13,984 nucleotides of DNA from an uncultured Eubacteriales bacterium. GTDB lineage: Bacteria > Bacillota > Clostridia > Lachnospirales > Lachnospiraceae. The stretch lies in assembly GCA_900321145.1 (NCBI GenBank), contig ONVB01000139.1, positions 1-13,984 of the forward strand, written 5' to 3'. This document shows, piece by piece, positions 1 to 9,500 of this stretch (positions within the stretch are counted from its first letter, which is position 1; the number at the start of each line of letters is the position of its first letter). A program made the position numbers and the translations under genes. The notes beneath the pieces are model-generated. The model had not been told where the DNA came from. It searched no databases and was given only the letters and a program-made list of their open reading frames with translations.

Positions 1-3000
1 AAAGAAGAGAAGACGTACTATGAGGAGGCTTACGCGGATGCAGTCATGCGGAATCTCTTCAGGCTCAATGCAATACACGAGAAGCTTGATGAGGCGATAG
101 GCGCGAAGGCTTTATATATGCATCCTGCCGACCTTGTGGCAAGTATACCCGATGAGCTTTTTTCTCTTATAATAGGCATAACAACGGTAAGCAATATCCT
201 TCAGCGTGAAAAATCATACACTCACGTTGCAAACTTTATAGATCAATATGTAGCGAAGCATACCAGGAAGAAGATGGTGGATGGCAGAGAGGTAAGCTTC
301 TATACCGGGGCGTATAAGCTCGATGGAAGAAGATTTGCGAATTCGGCGAATACGTATTCTCAGATCAATTTCAAGTTTGAACCCATAAGCAAGTACTTTT
401 TATATCTTGCATATATGTATGAAAAGGAAAGCGGAAACGAGGTGGAGGATGATGATCTCATAAATGCGTATCAGATGTTAAGCGGCAATCATATTGCGAG
501 TATACCCAAGGCAAAGATAGATGAGTGCTACAATGAATATAAGAATGATCCGAAGTATAATAAGATTTATGATGAGTGTAAACTGAGAAAATCAGAGTAC
601 ACGGAAGGCGTAAGGAAGGTGTATTTCTATGTCATGGTTCATCCTGAGGAGATAAAAATCGAGGAGATGAGAAAAATCCCCGGTCAGGCATATGACAGGA
701 CAAGAGCCGAGGGCAGTCAGGAAAAAGAATTAAGAATGGCAAGGCAGTTTGGCTATGCAAGACTTCCCAAAACGGAGGAGCTTAAAGCATACGAGGAAAA
801 GCTTAAGAAGAGCTACGGTAAGATAAATATCGATGCCGAAGGAAATGTTATAGACGATGATCCTTTTTGGCTAAAAGGCATAAAGGAGATGGCGCATGAG
901 CGTGATGATGCCAACGAGGCGGTCAGAAACTACAAGGCACATAAGTTTACGGATATCCTGTCTATGAATGCGGATGAGTTTAAGAAAGAGGCAGAGAAGG
1001 CTAAGCTCGAGGCCAAGGAGGAGAAGGAAGAAAAAGATAAGTATGAAAAAGGTGAGCTATCCTATGCTACAAGAAGCTTCCGCGTTTATTCCGACGGAAG
1101 CACCTTAGGTGTGGAAAGTCAGAAGCTGGCGAAGAACGCCGGACACAGGATGACACCGGAAGAGTATGAGGATTCCTTTGATCCCGAAAAAGCGTTCTTT
1201 GTCTTACAAGATGGGTCTTTGTTTGAACGGGTTATAAAAGACGCGAAGGCTTCGGCCGTGGCAAAAGGAAAAGAGGGAATAGACGACGAATTTGAACCGC
1301 TTCAGCTTTTGCTGGAAGACGATATAAGGCACATAGAACGATCTAAAGCAAAAATAGAAGAGTACGGGAGTAAATGTCCGGGATTTACCAATTATATGAG
1401 CGATAAGCTTGAAACATTATATGATCTCGTTGACTACAGAGCAGGAAGGAAGCAGAAGCTCCCGGGCGTGGACGCAAAGGTCATAGATTATTCCGGAGGT
1501 GTGATGAGCGATGACAGACTCGAGCTTGAGAAGCGTGATCTCTACAACAAAGATAACTACTTCGAGCTCACCGGCATAGCTCACGAGGGAAAGAGCGTTT
1601 TGAAGAACGGTACCTATGCCGCGTCCATGGCTATGCAATTTAAGAGCAGGGGTTTTGATATCTCACAGGAGCAGGTAAATACCAAATTGTATAATCTGGT
1701 AGGGAATGAAGTAACGCGCGTAGAGGAATTGAAGCTTGGAGTGGACGAGGAGAAAAGTGTTCTTGCATGTGCAGGGCTGATAAGCTTCGCAAAAGATAAT
1801 ATGGCAGTTCACAGCACGACAGCCGATTTTTACGGCAGGAATAAGGATAAGCTTGACAGGATACGCGAAAAGATACGGGAAAAGCTTACTTCCTCGGGAA
1901 TAGAGGCTGACATAGCGACAGTCGAGATCATACTTGCAAAACAGATAGAATCGGATGTTGATTTGAGCAGGCAGAGAAAAAACGATATTGAGTATATCAG
2001 GCGCTGCATAATCGATGCTATTGCGAAGCATAAGTCGCCGGTTTCCGCAAGGTTCGGTGACCATTATATAACTATATACGGAGTGGAGGGAAACAAGGTC
2101 AAGTTTGACGATCATATAACCTCGGTTGAGAATCCGACGAGGATAGACGATCTTGAGCATCTCTTCACCGGCAAGGTTGAGCTTGTATGGTTTGAGGAGC
2201 TTAAACCGGGAGTGGCTGAGAGAGATTATCTGAAAGAGCGAAGTGGTTATGGTGATGCCGGTAATCTGTATGGCAGCGATATCAGAAATTACGAGTACAA
2301 TATATACGGCACAAGATACGAGTACAAAGGAGAAAAGTACAAAGACAGCATAGTCTCCGGTATGATGAAGGACGGTTACATAAAGGAAGGGGAGAAGGTA
2401 AGTACAGAGCAGACTATATATCTGCCCAAAAGGGTTTACTTCAAGACGGTTGAGGAGGAAAAAAAGGAGTCCGAAGCAAGAGAGAAGATGGTGCGTTCCA
2501 AGAAGCTGAAAAAAGCGGAAAAGAAGTATTCATCTGACTTAGTGACCGGTGCAAGGTGTATAAAGCATACGGATTTTAAAAACCGTACTGTAGGCAGACC
2601 TCATGAAAAAGATGAGATCTTTTCCGAGGAGAAGTTTGAGGAGCTTTTCGGCAGGGATGAGGTCATAGACAGGATGAATGAAAATGTAAGGTTCATAGAG
2701 AGCAGCTTCACGGATCCGATCCCTGAAGCGGAAGATGTAAAGGAAGCTCCCTCAAAGGAGGAGGAAGAGGCAAGAAATACCATAAAGAAGGCACTTGCGA
2801 AGGAGTGCGGTATCCTCTCGGATCAGCGTGTGAAGGATTACGAGATGGGAAGAGTCAACATGGCTTCGACAACCCTCGAGCATTATAACAAGAAAGGTGG
2901 TATGCTCCGCTACCAGGAGCCGGAGACAAAGCAGGCTATGGTACATCTGTTTTATTTTATGGGAATAAATAAAGACTATAAAGCTTTCAACGGCTCGTCG

Positions 3001-4554
3001 CTCGTATGTGAAGATCCGATCGCTATGAGCTCACATTTTGACCACATGCTTTATGCGGGCGGTGTGTTTCAGCTCGATGAATTTGATTACTTCTCGGATG
3101 CGCAGTTCGTGTCGGGTTTTGCCGAAAAGTATGACAAGCTTCTTAAGATCTCGGCAATGAAGACTCTGGCCGAGTATGTGATCAGAAAATTTCCGGATCA
3201 TAAACATAATCTTTATTTGTCTACAACAGAGGCAATAGCGAGACTTGAATACTTCGACAACGTAAGAAAGCACTATGAGGACAGGATGAAGCTTATATCC
3301 TCGCCTTATTACACAAGGGTGTCAACTCAGACCCTTCAGGGGCTGGCGGCTGACCCCGGGAAGGTAGAAGCTATCAGGGATGAAGGTTTCAGAAATTTCG
3401 TGAAGCTGTACAAAAAGGTTCAGGAATCCGATTTCGGGCCGGAGGGTAAGGACAAGAAGCCGGTCTATGAAAGGCTTGTTGATAAAAGGCTTGAGGAAAG
3501 CTACGAAAGGGATATGGCTGTCTTGAACAATATCATGGAGGGTGTAGAGTTAAAGGATAATATGGTCGACACAGTTGTCACGATGTACAACAAGGTTAAG
3601 GACAAGACCTTGCTTGCGCTCCCTGAGGACGATATGGTATTCCTTAAAACAGTCAGGTATGCGGATACTACTGACAGAGCGGGAGCGTTGGATATGGATG
3701 ACATAGCAAACTGTGAGAAGGATATAGAAGATATCTGCGAGAAGGGAGAATTCAGGGGACAAAAGCTTAAAGAGGAGCATAAAGCTGCGCTTAAAGCAGA
3801 CATAGACAGCTTTATAGCCAACAGGCGAAGAGCTGTAGCTCACTTTGAGGCCAAGTATATAACCGAGGGCTGGACGCATGGCTTTTATACCGATATCAAT
3901 AATCCGAAGATCAAGAACTCTGAATTGGGCAGGAAGCTTTGGGAGAAGTTCAAAACAGCACATAATGATGATCTGGTTAAAATTATCATAGATGGTAAGA
4001 AGACCAGAAACCCTTATATGCGCAGTCTGACCGATATATACGGGAAGATGGTTGCATTTGGTTATAAGATAAATGAAAAGTATGAAAGCCTTATCGGTAA
4101 GAATCTGGATAAAGCCATGACTCTGAGAAAGAAGAAGTACGGGATAGACAGCTTCCCGGTATTTTCGGTAAACGGCAGGAGCTATAAGGATTACAAGGGA
4201 AACTATTTATATGATGTGCTGAGCGGAAAGAATCTGACCATACCGGGCAGGGACGGAGAAAGAGTCTGCGAGCTGCTTGATGAGTATGATGAATTGACGC
4301 GTACCCAGATGAGTATAGACTTCAATTTTGGTGCGATGGGTGCCGAAGGAGAGAAGTATCTGGTCGGACATGTATACGGAAAACAGAACAAGAAGAAGGG
4401 ATTTGATATGGAGCAGGAGCTCTTCGATATCGTATCCCGGTATGACGAGGATGTAAAAACGGTAAAGAACGGAAAATATGCAAAGTTTCGCAAAAAGGAT
4501 GAAAACAAAGAAAAACTCAGCAGAAAACCTGAGCTTGAGTTTGTTCAGTGGTAG
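1..4554 (+). CDS. Giant charged protein of unknown function, 5'-partial, with a degenerate C39-like peptidase region
   Basis: I do not recognise this protein. The frame is open from base 1 to the TAG at 4552-4554. The first in-window ATG (46) has no ribosome binding site at proper distance (the nearest, GAGGAGG at 22-28, is 17 nt away), so the true start is probably upstream. Residue numbers here count from that ATG (1502 residues). No membrane segment is visible; a signal peptide cannot be judged. Charged, probably helical stretches lie near 312-340, 800-829 and 895-920. Around 505-695 the pattern resembles a C39/papain-like fold: GTYAASMAM at 522-530, where active enzymes have GCWAASMAM, then DHYITIYG (His673) and VKFDDH (Asp688). 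The nucleophile position is Thr523. A second, more hydrophobic part (about 960-1110, including HFDH at 997-1000) and the C-terminal 400 residues match nothing I know. The gene ends in its own terminator and so is transcribed apart from plsX. Confidence 0.85.
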   Translation, partial: KEEKTYYEEAYADAVMRNLFRLNAIHEKLDEAIGAKALYMHPADLVASIPDELFSLIIGITTVSNILQREKSYTHVANFIDQYVAKHTRKKMVDGREVSFYTGAYKLDGRRFANSANTYSQINFKFEPISKYFLYLAYMYEKESGNEVEDDDLINAYQMLSGNHIASIPKAKIDECYNEYKNDPKYNKIYDECKLRKSEYTEGVRKVYFYVMVHPEEIKIEEMRKIPGQAYDRTRAEGSQEKELRMARQFGYARLPKTEELKAYEEKLKKSYGKINIDAEGNVIDDDPFWLKGIKEMAHERDDANEAVRNYKAHKFTDILSMNADEFKKEAEKAKLEAKEEKEEKDKYEKGELSYATRSFRVYSDGSTLGVESQKLAKNAGHRMTPEEYEDSFDPEKAFFVLQDGSLFERVIKDAKASAVAKGKEGIDDEFEPLQLLLEDDIRHIERSKAKIEEYGSKCPGFTNYMSDKLETLYDLVDYRAGRKQKLPGVDAKVIDYSGGVMSDDRLELEKRDLYNKDNYFELTGIAHEGKSVLKNGTYAASMAMQFKSRGFDISQEQVNTKLYNLVGNEVTRVEELKLGVDEEKSVLACAGLISFAKDNMAVHSTTADFYGRNKDKLDRIREKIREKLTSSGIEADIATVEIILAKQIESDVDLSRQRKNDIEYIRRCIIDAIAKHKSPVSARFGDHYITIYGVEGNKVKFDDHITSVENPTRIDDLEHLFTGKVELVWFEELKPGVAERDYLKERSGYGDAGNLYGSDIRNYEYNIYGTRYEYKGEKYKDSIVSGMMKDGYIKEGEKVSTEQTIYLPKRVYFKTVEEEKKESEAREKMVRSKKLKKAEKKYSSDLVTGARCIKHTDFKNRTVGRPHEKDEIFSEEKFEELFGRDEVIDRMNENVRFIESSFTDPIPEAEDVKEAPSKEEEEARNTIKKALAKECGILSDQRVKDYEMGRVNMASTTLEHYNKKGGMLRYQEPETKQAMVHLFYFMGINKDYKAFNGSSLVCEDPIAMSSHFDHMLYAGGVFQLDEFDYFSDAQFVSGFAEKYDKLLKISAMKTLAEYVIRKFPDHKHNLYLSTTEAIARLEYFDNVRKHYEDRMKLISSPYYTRVSTQTLQGLAADPGKVEAIRDEGFRNFVKLYKKVQESDFGPEGKDKKPVYERLVDKRLEESYERDMAVLNNIMEGVELKDNMVDTVVTMYNKVKDKTLLALPEDDMVFLKTVRYADTTDRAGALDMDDIANCEKDIEDICEKGEFRGQKLKEEHKAALKADIDSFIANRRRAVAHFEAKYITEGWTHGFYTDINNPKIKNSELGRKLWEKFKTAHNDDLVKIIIDGKKTRNPYMRSLTDIYGKMVAFGYKINEKYESLIGKNLDKAMTLRKKKYGIDSFPVFSVNGRSYKDYKGNYLYDVLSGKNLTIPGRDGERVCELLDEYDELTRTQMSIDFNFGAMGAEGEKYLVGHVYGKQNKKKGFDMEQELFDIVSRYDEDVKTVKNGKYAKFRKKDENKEKLSRKPELEFVQW
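1600..2115 (+). other. Candidate catalytically dead C39/papain-like domain inside the giant protein
   Basis: Residues about 519-690 follow the order expected of bacterial C39-like cysteine peptidase folds. First comes a helix starting at the nucleophile (N-G-T-Y-A-A-S-M-A-M, then a segment of the type SRGFDISQEQV). A variable helical insert follows, then a beta strand with the general-base His (GDHYITIYGVEGN, His673) and a following strand ending in Asp (KFDDH, Asp688-689). His and Asp are kept; the Cys expected before the aromatic residue is Thr523, and I see no obvious oxyanion Gln just upstream. Family resemblance is by motif pattern only; no profile search was possible. It could be a chance match, or a Thr-nucleophile or substrate-binding version. 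Confidence 0.38.
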
Positions 4555-4598
4555 GTGCCTTACGGTTGAGCGGGTGAAAATAGCATAATATGGTGATG

Positions 4599-4665
4599 AA
4601 GAAGGGGCAGCCGGGATAAGAGGGTTACTTTAAATCCGGCAGTCTCTTCTTTTTTCTTTTTCTTG
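4599..4665 (+). terminator. Rho-independent terminator after the giant gene
   Basis: The arm 4599-4615 pairs with 4635-4651 through 17 positions: six A-T/G-C pairs at the base, four pairs including two G-U wobbles, one A-A mismatch, then GCCGG with CCGGC and a closing G-U. The loop is 19 nt. A T-rich run (TTTTTCTTTTTCTT) follows directly. Its place 45 nt after the stop of the upstream gene fits transcription termination of that gene on the + strand. Confidence 0.85.
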
Positions 4666-4691
4666 ACTATGAAGATTAGCGCATATATAAT
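4663..4691 (+). promoter_or_regulatory. Sigma-A type promoter for the plsX operon
   Basis: The -35 hexamer TTGACT (4663-4668) is followed after exactly 17 nt by a perfect -10 hexamer TATAAT (4686-4691). The -35 begins within the end of the upstream terminator's T-tract, so the two signals are fused. A transcript starting near 4698 would have a 5' leader of roughly 65 nt before plsX. A second TATAAT at 4731-4736 has no good -35 partner. Confidence 0.8.
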
Positions 4692-4751
4692 ATCAAAGTT
4701 ATGGATATAACTATTGTTTGTAGTTTTGCATATAATAAGTAGAAAGAAGAC

Positions 4752-4756
4752 AGGAG
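4752..4756 (+). promoter_or_regulatory. Ribosome binding site of plsX
   Basis: AGGAG lies 7 nt before the ATG at 4764, supporting that start. Confidence 0.8.
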
Positions 4757-4763
4757 ACATCTT

Positions 4764-5768
4764 ATGGACAGAATAAAGTTAGCCATCGACACCTTAGGTG
4801 GTGATAACGGTGCAGAGCCTATGGTTGTAGCGGTGCAGGCCGCCTTTGAAAAGTATGACGACTTTGACATAACCCTCTATGGCAAGGAGGGTGAGCTCAA
4901 CGATATTATAAATAAATACGGATTAGACGAGACCAGAGTCAGAGTGGTGGGTGCCACCGAGACGATAACCTGTCATGACGCTCCTGTTGATGCGGTAAGA
5001 AGAAAGAAGGATTCATCCATGGTGCTTGCCCTTACCTCCGTGAAGAACGGGGAGAATCAGGCTGTTATCTCCGCGGGCAACACCGGAGCGCTTCTTGCCG
5101 GCGGTACATTTATCGTGGGAAGGGCAAAGGGAGTTAAAAGAGCTCCTCTTGCAACTTTAGTCCCGACGAGGACGGGAGACTGTCTCATGCTCGACTGCGG
5201 CGCTAATGTGGATGTAAAGCCCGAGGCGCTTGTTCAGTTTGCGAAGATGGGATCGATATATATGGAGAGCATAATGGGAGTGAAGAAACCCAAGGTAGCT
5301 CTTGTCAACATAGGTGCCGAGGATGAGAAGGGAAATGAGCTCGTGAAGCAGACCCTTCCCGTGCTCAGACAATTAAAGGATATCAACTTTGTCGGAAGCA
5401 TAGAGTCGCGTGATATAGTCAGTGGGCAGGCCGATGTCATAGTCTGCGAGGCATTTACCGGTAACTGTATGCTCAAGCTCTACGAGGGCGTGGGCAGGAT
5501 GTTCATGAGCGAGATAAAGGGTGTCTTAAACCAGTCACCGAAGACAAAGCTCGGCGCGGCGCTTATATATAAGCCGCTCAAGAAGCACTTAAAGCGCTTT
5601 ATGGCGGACGACAAGGGCGGTGCGCCGCTGCTCGGGATAAAGGGACTTGTGGTCAAGATCCACGGCAACAGTAAGAATGCCGAGGCAGAGAGCGCCATAT
5701 ATCAGTGCAGGAACTTCATCATAAGCGGTGTAAATGAGAAGATAGTGAAGAGCTTTGAACAAGTGTAG
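4764..5768 (+). CDS. plsX: Phosphate acyltransferase PlsX
   Basis: PlsX makes acyl-phosphate from acyl-ACP and phosphate at the cytoplasmic membrane face, feeding PlsY in phosphatidic acid synthesis. The 334 residues are full length for the family. Visible family motifs are AIDTLGGD near the N-terminus (residues 7-14), SAGNTGALLAGG (103-114), LDCGANVD, VNIGAEDEKGNEL, and FVGSIESRDI followed by VCEAFTGN, where many relatives have VCDGFxGN. The start ATG has an AGGAG at 7 nt. It is the first gene after a strong promoter and apparently heads an operon with rnc, smc and ftsY. In many Firmicutes rpmF precedes it and acpP, its substrate carrier gene, follows; neither is here. Confidence 0.97.
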   Translation: MDRIKLAIDTLGGDNGAEPMVVAVQAAFEKYDDFDITLYGKEGELNDIINKYGLDETRVRVVGATETITCHDAPVDAVRRKKDSSMVLALTSVKNGENQAVISAGNTGALLAGGTFIVGRAKGVKRAPLATLVPTRTGDCLMLDCGANVDVKPEALVQFAKMGSIYMESIMGVKKPKVALVNIGAEDEKGNELVKQTLPVLRQLKDINFVGSIESRDIVSGQADVIVCEAFTGNCMLKLYEGVGRMFMSEIKGVLNQSPKTKLGAALIYKPLKKHLKRFMADDKGGAPLLGIKGLVVKIHGNSKNAEAESAIYQCRNFIISGVNEKIVKSFEQV

Positions 5769-5820
5769 AAGATTCTTCGGGCATACGCCATGTGTCAATA
5801 CGATAAAAGCGAAGAATCTT
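5769..5820 (+). promoter_or_regulatory. Perfect 11-bp stem-loop between plsX and rnc
   Basis: AAGATTCTTCG (5769-5779) is exactly complementary in inverted order to CGAAGAATCTT (5810-5820), with a 30-nt loop that itself holds a small GGC/GCC hairpin (5780-5789). The left arm starts at the base right after the plsX stop; the right arm ends 5 nt before the AAGGAGG of rnc. No T-run follows, so this is not an ordinary terminator. A role in translational control, mRNA processing or autoregulation by RNase III is inferred from position, not shown. Confidence 0.7.
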
Positions 5821-5825
5821 ATAAC

Positions 5826-5832
5826 AAGGAGG
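5826..5832 (+). promoter_or_regulatory. Ribosome binding site that fixes the GTG start of rnc
   Basis: AAGGAGG sits 7 nt before the GTG at 5840. The first in-frame ATG is codon 39, well inside the conserved RNase III domain, so GTG is the only credible start. Confidence 0.88.
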
Positions 5833-5839
5833 CCGTAAG

Positions 5840-6535
5840 GTGGCTTTAGACAGCGGCAGCATAGAAAAGGTTGAAAATATAATTGGTTATCATTTCAGGG
5901 ATAAGGCGCATATCAGGACTGCGCTTACTCATAAGTCCTATGTGAACGAGAAGATGACCGGTCACCCGGAAAGCTATGAGAAGTATGAATTTTTGGGTGA
6001 TGCCATCCTTGAGTATATAAGCAGCGAGTTTCTGTTTGAGGAATATAAGGAGCTTGCCGAGGGTGAGCTGACCAAGCTCAGGGCGAGCTTAGTGTGTGAG
6101 TTCACACTGTCGAAGATAGTCAGAGCGTTAAAGCTCGGGCAGTTTATACTCTTTTCCAAGGGGGAGAGGCTGACCGGGGGCGCGGACAGGGATTCGATAT
6201 TATGCGATATATTTGAATCGGTTTTGGGTGCGATATACTTAGACGGCGGTATGGAGCCCGCAAGAGCGTATGTGAAGAAGCATCTTCTGACGGATATAGA
6301 GAGCAAGCGCCGGTTCCACGATTCCAAGACGATGATACAGGAATATGCCCAGTCAAAAGGGCTTGAGATAAACTATGAGACAGTCGGTGAGAGCGGGCCG
6401 GATCATATGAAGACCTTTGAGGTCGTACTGAAGATAGGCGGGGAGAAGGTCGGACACGGAGTCGGAAGCTCCAAGAAGAACGCCGAGCAGGAGGCTGCAT
6501 ACGAGGCGTTGAACAGATTGCAGGAAGAATCTTAA
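5840..6535 (+). CDS. rnc: Ribonuclease III
   Basis: This endonuclease cleaves double-stranded RNA in rRNA maturation and mRNA turnover. The length, 231 residues, is typical. The N-terminal nuclease domain carries the signature YEKYEFLGDAIL, with the metal and catalytic acidic residues at Glu47, Glu50 and Asp54; Asp123 and Glu126 (CDIFE) correspond to E. coli Asp114 and Glu117. A C-terminal double-stranded RNA binding domain occupies about residues 157-228 (starting DSKTMIQEYAQ, ending KKNAEQEAAYEAL). All active-site residues are present. Translation starts at GTG. It is followed after 15 nt by smc, a conserved Firmicutes pairing. A perfect stem-loop lies just upstream, notable because rnc is known to control its own mRNA in E. 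coli. Confidence 0.97.
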   Translation: MALDSGSIEKVENIIGYHFRDKAHIRTALTHKSYVNEKMTGHPESYEKYEFLGDAILEYISSEFLFEEYKELAEGELTKLRASLVCEFTLSKIVRALKLGQFILFSKGERLTGGADRDSILCDIFESVLGAIYLDGGMEPARAYVKKHLLTDIESKRRFHDSKTMIQEYAQSKGLEINYETVGESGPDHMKTFEVVLKIGGEKVGHGVGSSKKNAEQEAAYEALNRLQEES

Positions 6536-6550
6536 AAACGAGGATTATAG

Positions 6551-9500
6551 ATGTATTTAAAAAGCATTGAAGTCAACGGCTTCAAATCATTTGCAAATAA
6601 AATAGTATTCAAATTCAACAACGGTATAACAGGTATAGTCGGACCGAACGGTTCGGGCAAGAGTAATGTCGGCGATGCGGTCAGATGGGTGCTCGGAGAG
6701 CAGAGTGCAAAGCAGCTTCGAGGTGCCAAGATGGAGGATGTCATCTTCGCGGGCACGGAGCTGAGGAAGCCGCAGGGCTCTGCTTATGTGGCTATCACAT
6801 TAGACAACAGTGACCATGTGCTTCCGATAGATTACACCGAGGTAACGGTTGCGCGAAGAGTGTTCCGCTCGGGTGAAAGTGAGTATCTGATAAACGGAGT
6901 GACCAGCAGACTCAAGGATGTGGCGGCCCTCTTTTTTGATACAGGTATCGGTAAGGAAGGGTATTCGATCATCGGGCAGGGTCAGATCGACCGTATACTT
7001 TCGGGCAAGCCCGAGGAGCACAGAGAGCTCTTTGATGAGGCGGCAGGTATTGTGAAGTATAAGAAGAACAAGGCCGCTACCGAGAAGTCGCTTGAGTCGG
7101 AGAGGGAGAATCTGACCAGAGTGAACGACATCTTAAGCGAGCTCGAGAGACAGGTCGGCCCGCTCAGGGAACAGTCCGAGACCGCGAGGAGATACCTTAT
7201 CTTCAAGGATGAGTTGAAGAAGCTCGATATAAATGCTTTCCTCCTTGATTCCGAGGAGAGAGACGCAAAGAAGGAAGAACTCGAAGAGAAGCTTCGGATA
7301 GTTACGGACGATATCTCGAGGATAGCCGGTGAGCTTGATGCAGCCAAGGAAAGCTATGAGCGCATAGAGAACCGTATAGAGGAATTGTCTAATGAGATAG
7401 ACGAAGCCAAGAACAACCTCGCCGAGAAGAAGCTCGACAACGAGAAGCAGGACGGAGAGACAAGGCTTGTAAATGAGCAGCTCCGCTCCTTAAAGGACAG
7501 TGAGGGTGTTATCGCAGAGCAGATCGAATCTCTGAACAACAGTCTTGCTTCTTACAAGAAGGAATTAGATGAGATATTTGAGAAGAAGAGCGCTATCGAC
7601 GAGCAGCTCGACGATGCGGATGATGTGCTTGAAGCTGCGGTGCAGGAGGCGGACAGCATAAAGGAGCGTATCGAGAAGGCTGAGGCCGAGGCCGAGGATT
7701 CGAAGTCTCTGATCATAGAGAATATAAGCGAGGGCGGTGCCTTAAAGGCAAAGGTCGGCAGGTATGATACCATGCTTGAGAATATAGCTTTAAGACGCTC
7801 CGAGCTTGAGCAGAGATACCTGAGTTTAAAGAGTGAGGAGACCAGGCTCAACGCCGAGAGCAAGGAGGCTTTTGAGGCGCAGAAGAAGCTTACGGCCGAG
7901 GTCGAAAGACTCGAGCAGACTATCGCCGAGGCAAGAGAGGCGATAGACGAGAGCGCCAGGGAGGAGCTTTCGTCAAAGAACGAGATAACCGCGACGGGCA
8001 ATCAGATCATAGGTTTGAGATCGAAGAAGGAAACCTTGAGAAATATGTCCGAGCGTTATGAGGGCTATGGCAACAGCATTAAGCGCGTGATGGAGCTCAA
8101 ACCCGGAAACAAGGGGCTTATAGGCGTTGTGGCCGACATCATAGAGGTAGATAAGAAGTACGAGACCGCCATAGAGACGGCTCTCGGAGGAAGCATACAG
8201 AACATCGTGACAGAGGATGAGGCGACCGCCAAGAAGATGATCGCCTTTCTAAAGGAGAACAAGGCGGGGCGCGCTACATTTCTTCCCATAGAGTCCATAG
8301 TCATAAGAGGCGGAGTGGACGAAGCGGTGAAGAAGGAGCGCGGCGTGGTCGGGATCGCCTCCGATCTTGTGAAGTCGGATGCAAAGTTCGATACCATAAT
8401 CAGGCACCTTCTCGGAAGAATAGTTGTATGCGATAATATAGACAACGCTTCCGGACTTGCGCGAAAATACAAGCAGAGCTTAAGGATAGTGACCTTAGAG
8501 GGTGAGCAGATAACTCCGGGCGGCGCCATGACGGGCGGTGCTTTCAGAAATAGCTCAAATCTTCTCGGAAGAAAGAGAGAGCTTGAGGATATAGACGAGC
8601 AGATAGTGAAGCTTGAGAAGAGAAAGCAGGAGCTCGAGAAGGTAGTGCAGGAGTCCAAGGCCTTCAGAGAGAGCAAGAGAGCCGTTCGTGATAAAGCTTT
8701 GGACGAGTTGAACCAGGTGAGCGTGGAGAAAAACACTGCGGACATCGCGGCAAACAGGGCCAAGGACAGACTCGAGGAGATAGAGGGCACCTACAACAAG
8801 GTGGCCAGAGAGCGCGAAGAACTAAAGAAGCAGATTGAAGAGATAAACCGGAACAAGGGCGAGCTCGAGAAGGGCAATCTCGAGAAAGAGCAGGACAACA
8901 AGCGCCTCGAGGACAGGATAGAGGAGCTTGAAAAGCAGCTTGTAAAGGACCGTGCCCTGCATGAAGAAAAGCTCGCTGCCGTAAATGAACTCAATATAAA
9001 GTTCAACAGCATAAAGCAGGAAAATGACTTCCTGATGACGAACATCGAACGTATAAGAAGCGCCGAGTCCGCCGCAAAGCAGAACCTGAAATCATTGAAT
9101 GACCGTGTGTCACAGGGGGCCACAGAGGCTGCGGCACTCTCCGAGAAGCTTTCATCGGTCGCTCACAGGATAGAAGAAAATAACCGCATCATAGCGATAT
9201 ACGAGAAAAAGCTTGAGGAGCTTAAAGCAAAGAAGGCTTCCGAGCAGGAGCAGCACAAGGACTTCTTCGCAAAGCGGGAGGAGCTCTCGAATCAGATGAA
9301 TGCGCTTGACAAGAGCTCATTTAAGCTTAACGCGCAGATAGAGAAACTCACCGAGCAGGGCGATGCGCTGAATGATTATATGTGGGAGGAGTATGAGCTC
9401 ACACTCAATTCCGCGCTTGAATTCAAGGACGATACACTTACCGATTCGGGAAGTCTGAAGAAGGAGATAAGTGAGGTCAAGTCCAAGATCAAGTCTCTCG

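Noticed and set aside
46..48. ATG at 46 as the true start of the giant protein
   Set aside because: The frame is open upstream to base 1 and there is no ribosome binding site at suitable distance, so the gene most likely begins outside the window.
1417..4508. Several minus-strand open frames of 60-170 codons inside the giant gene, and similar ones inside smc and ftsY
   Set aside because: They lie opposite long well supported + strand genes, lack ribosome binding sites and show the low-complexity Ser/Leu/Phe composition of antisense shadows of Lys/Glu-rich coding sequence.
4731..4736. Second TATAAT as an alternative plsX promoter
   Set aside because: No -35 element at 16-18 nt upstream; the hexamer at the right distance (4708-4713) reads TAACTA.
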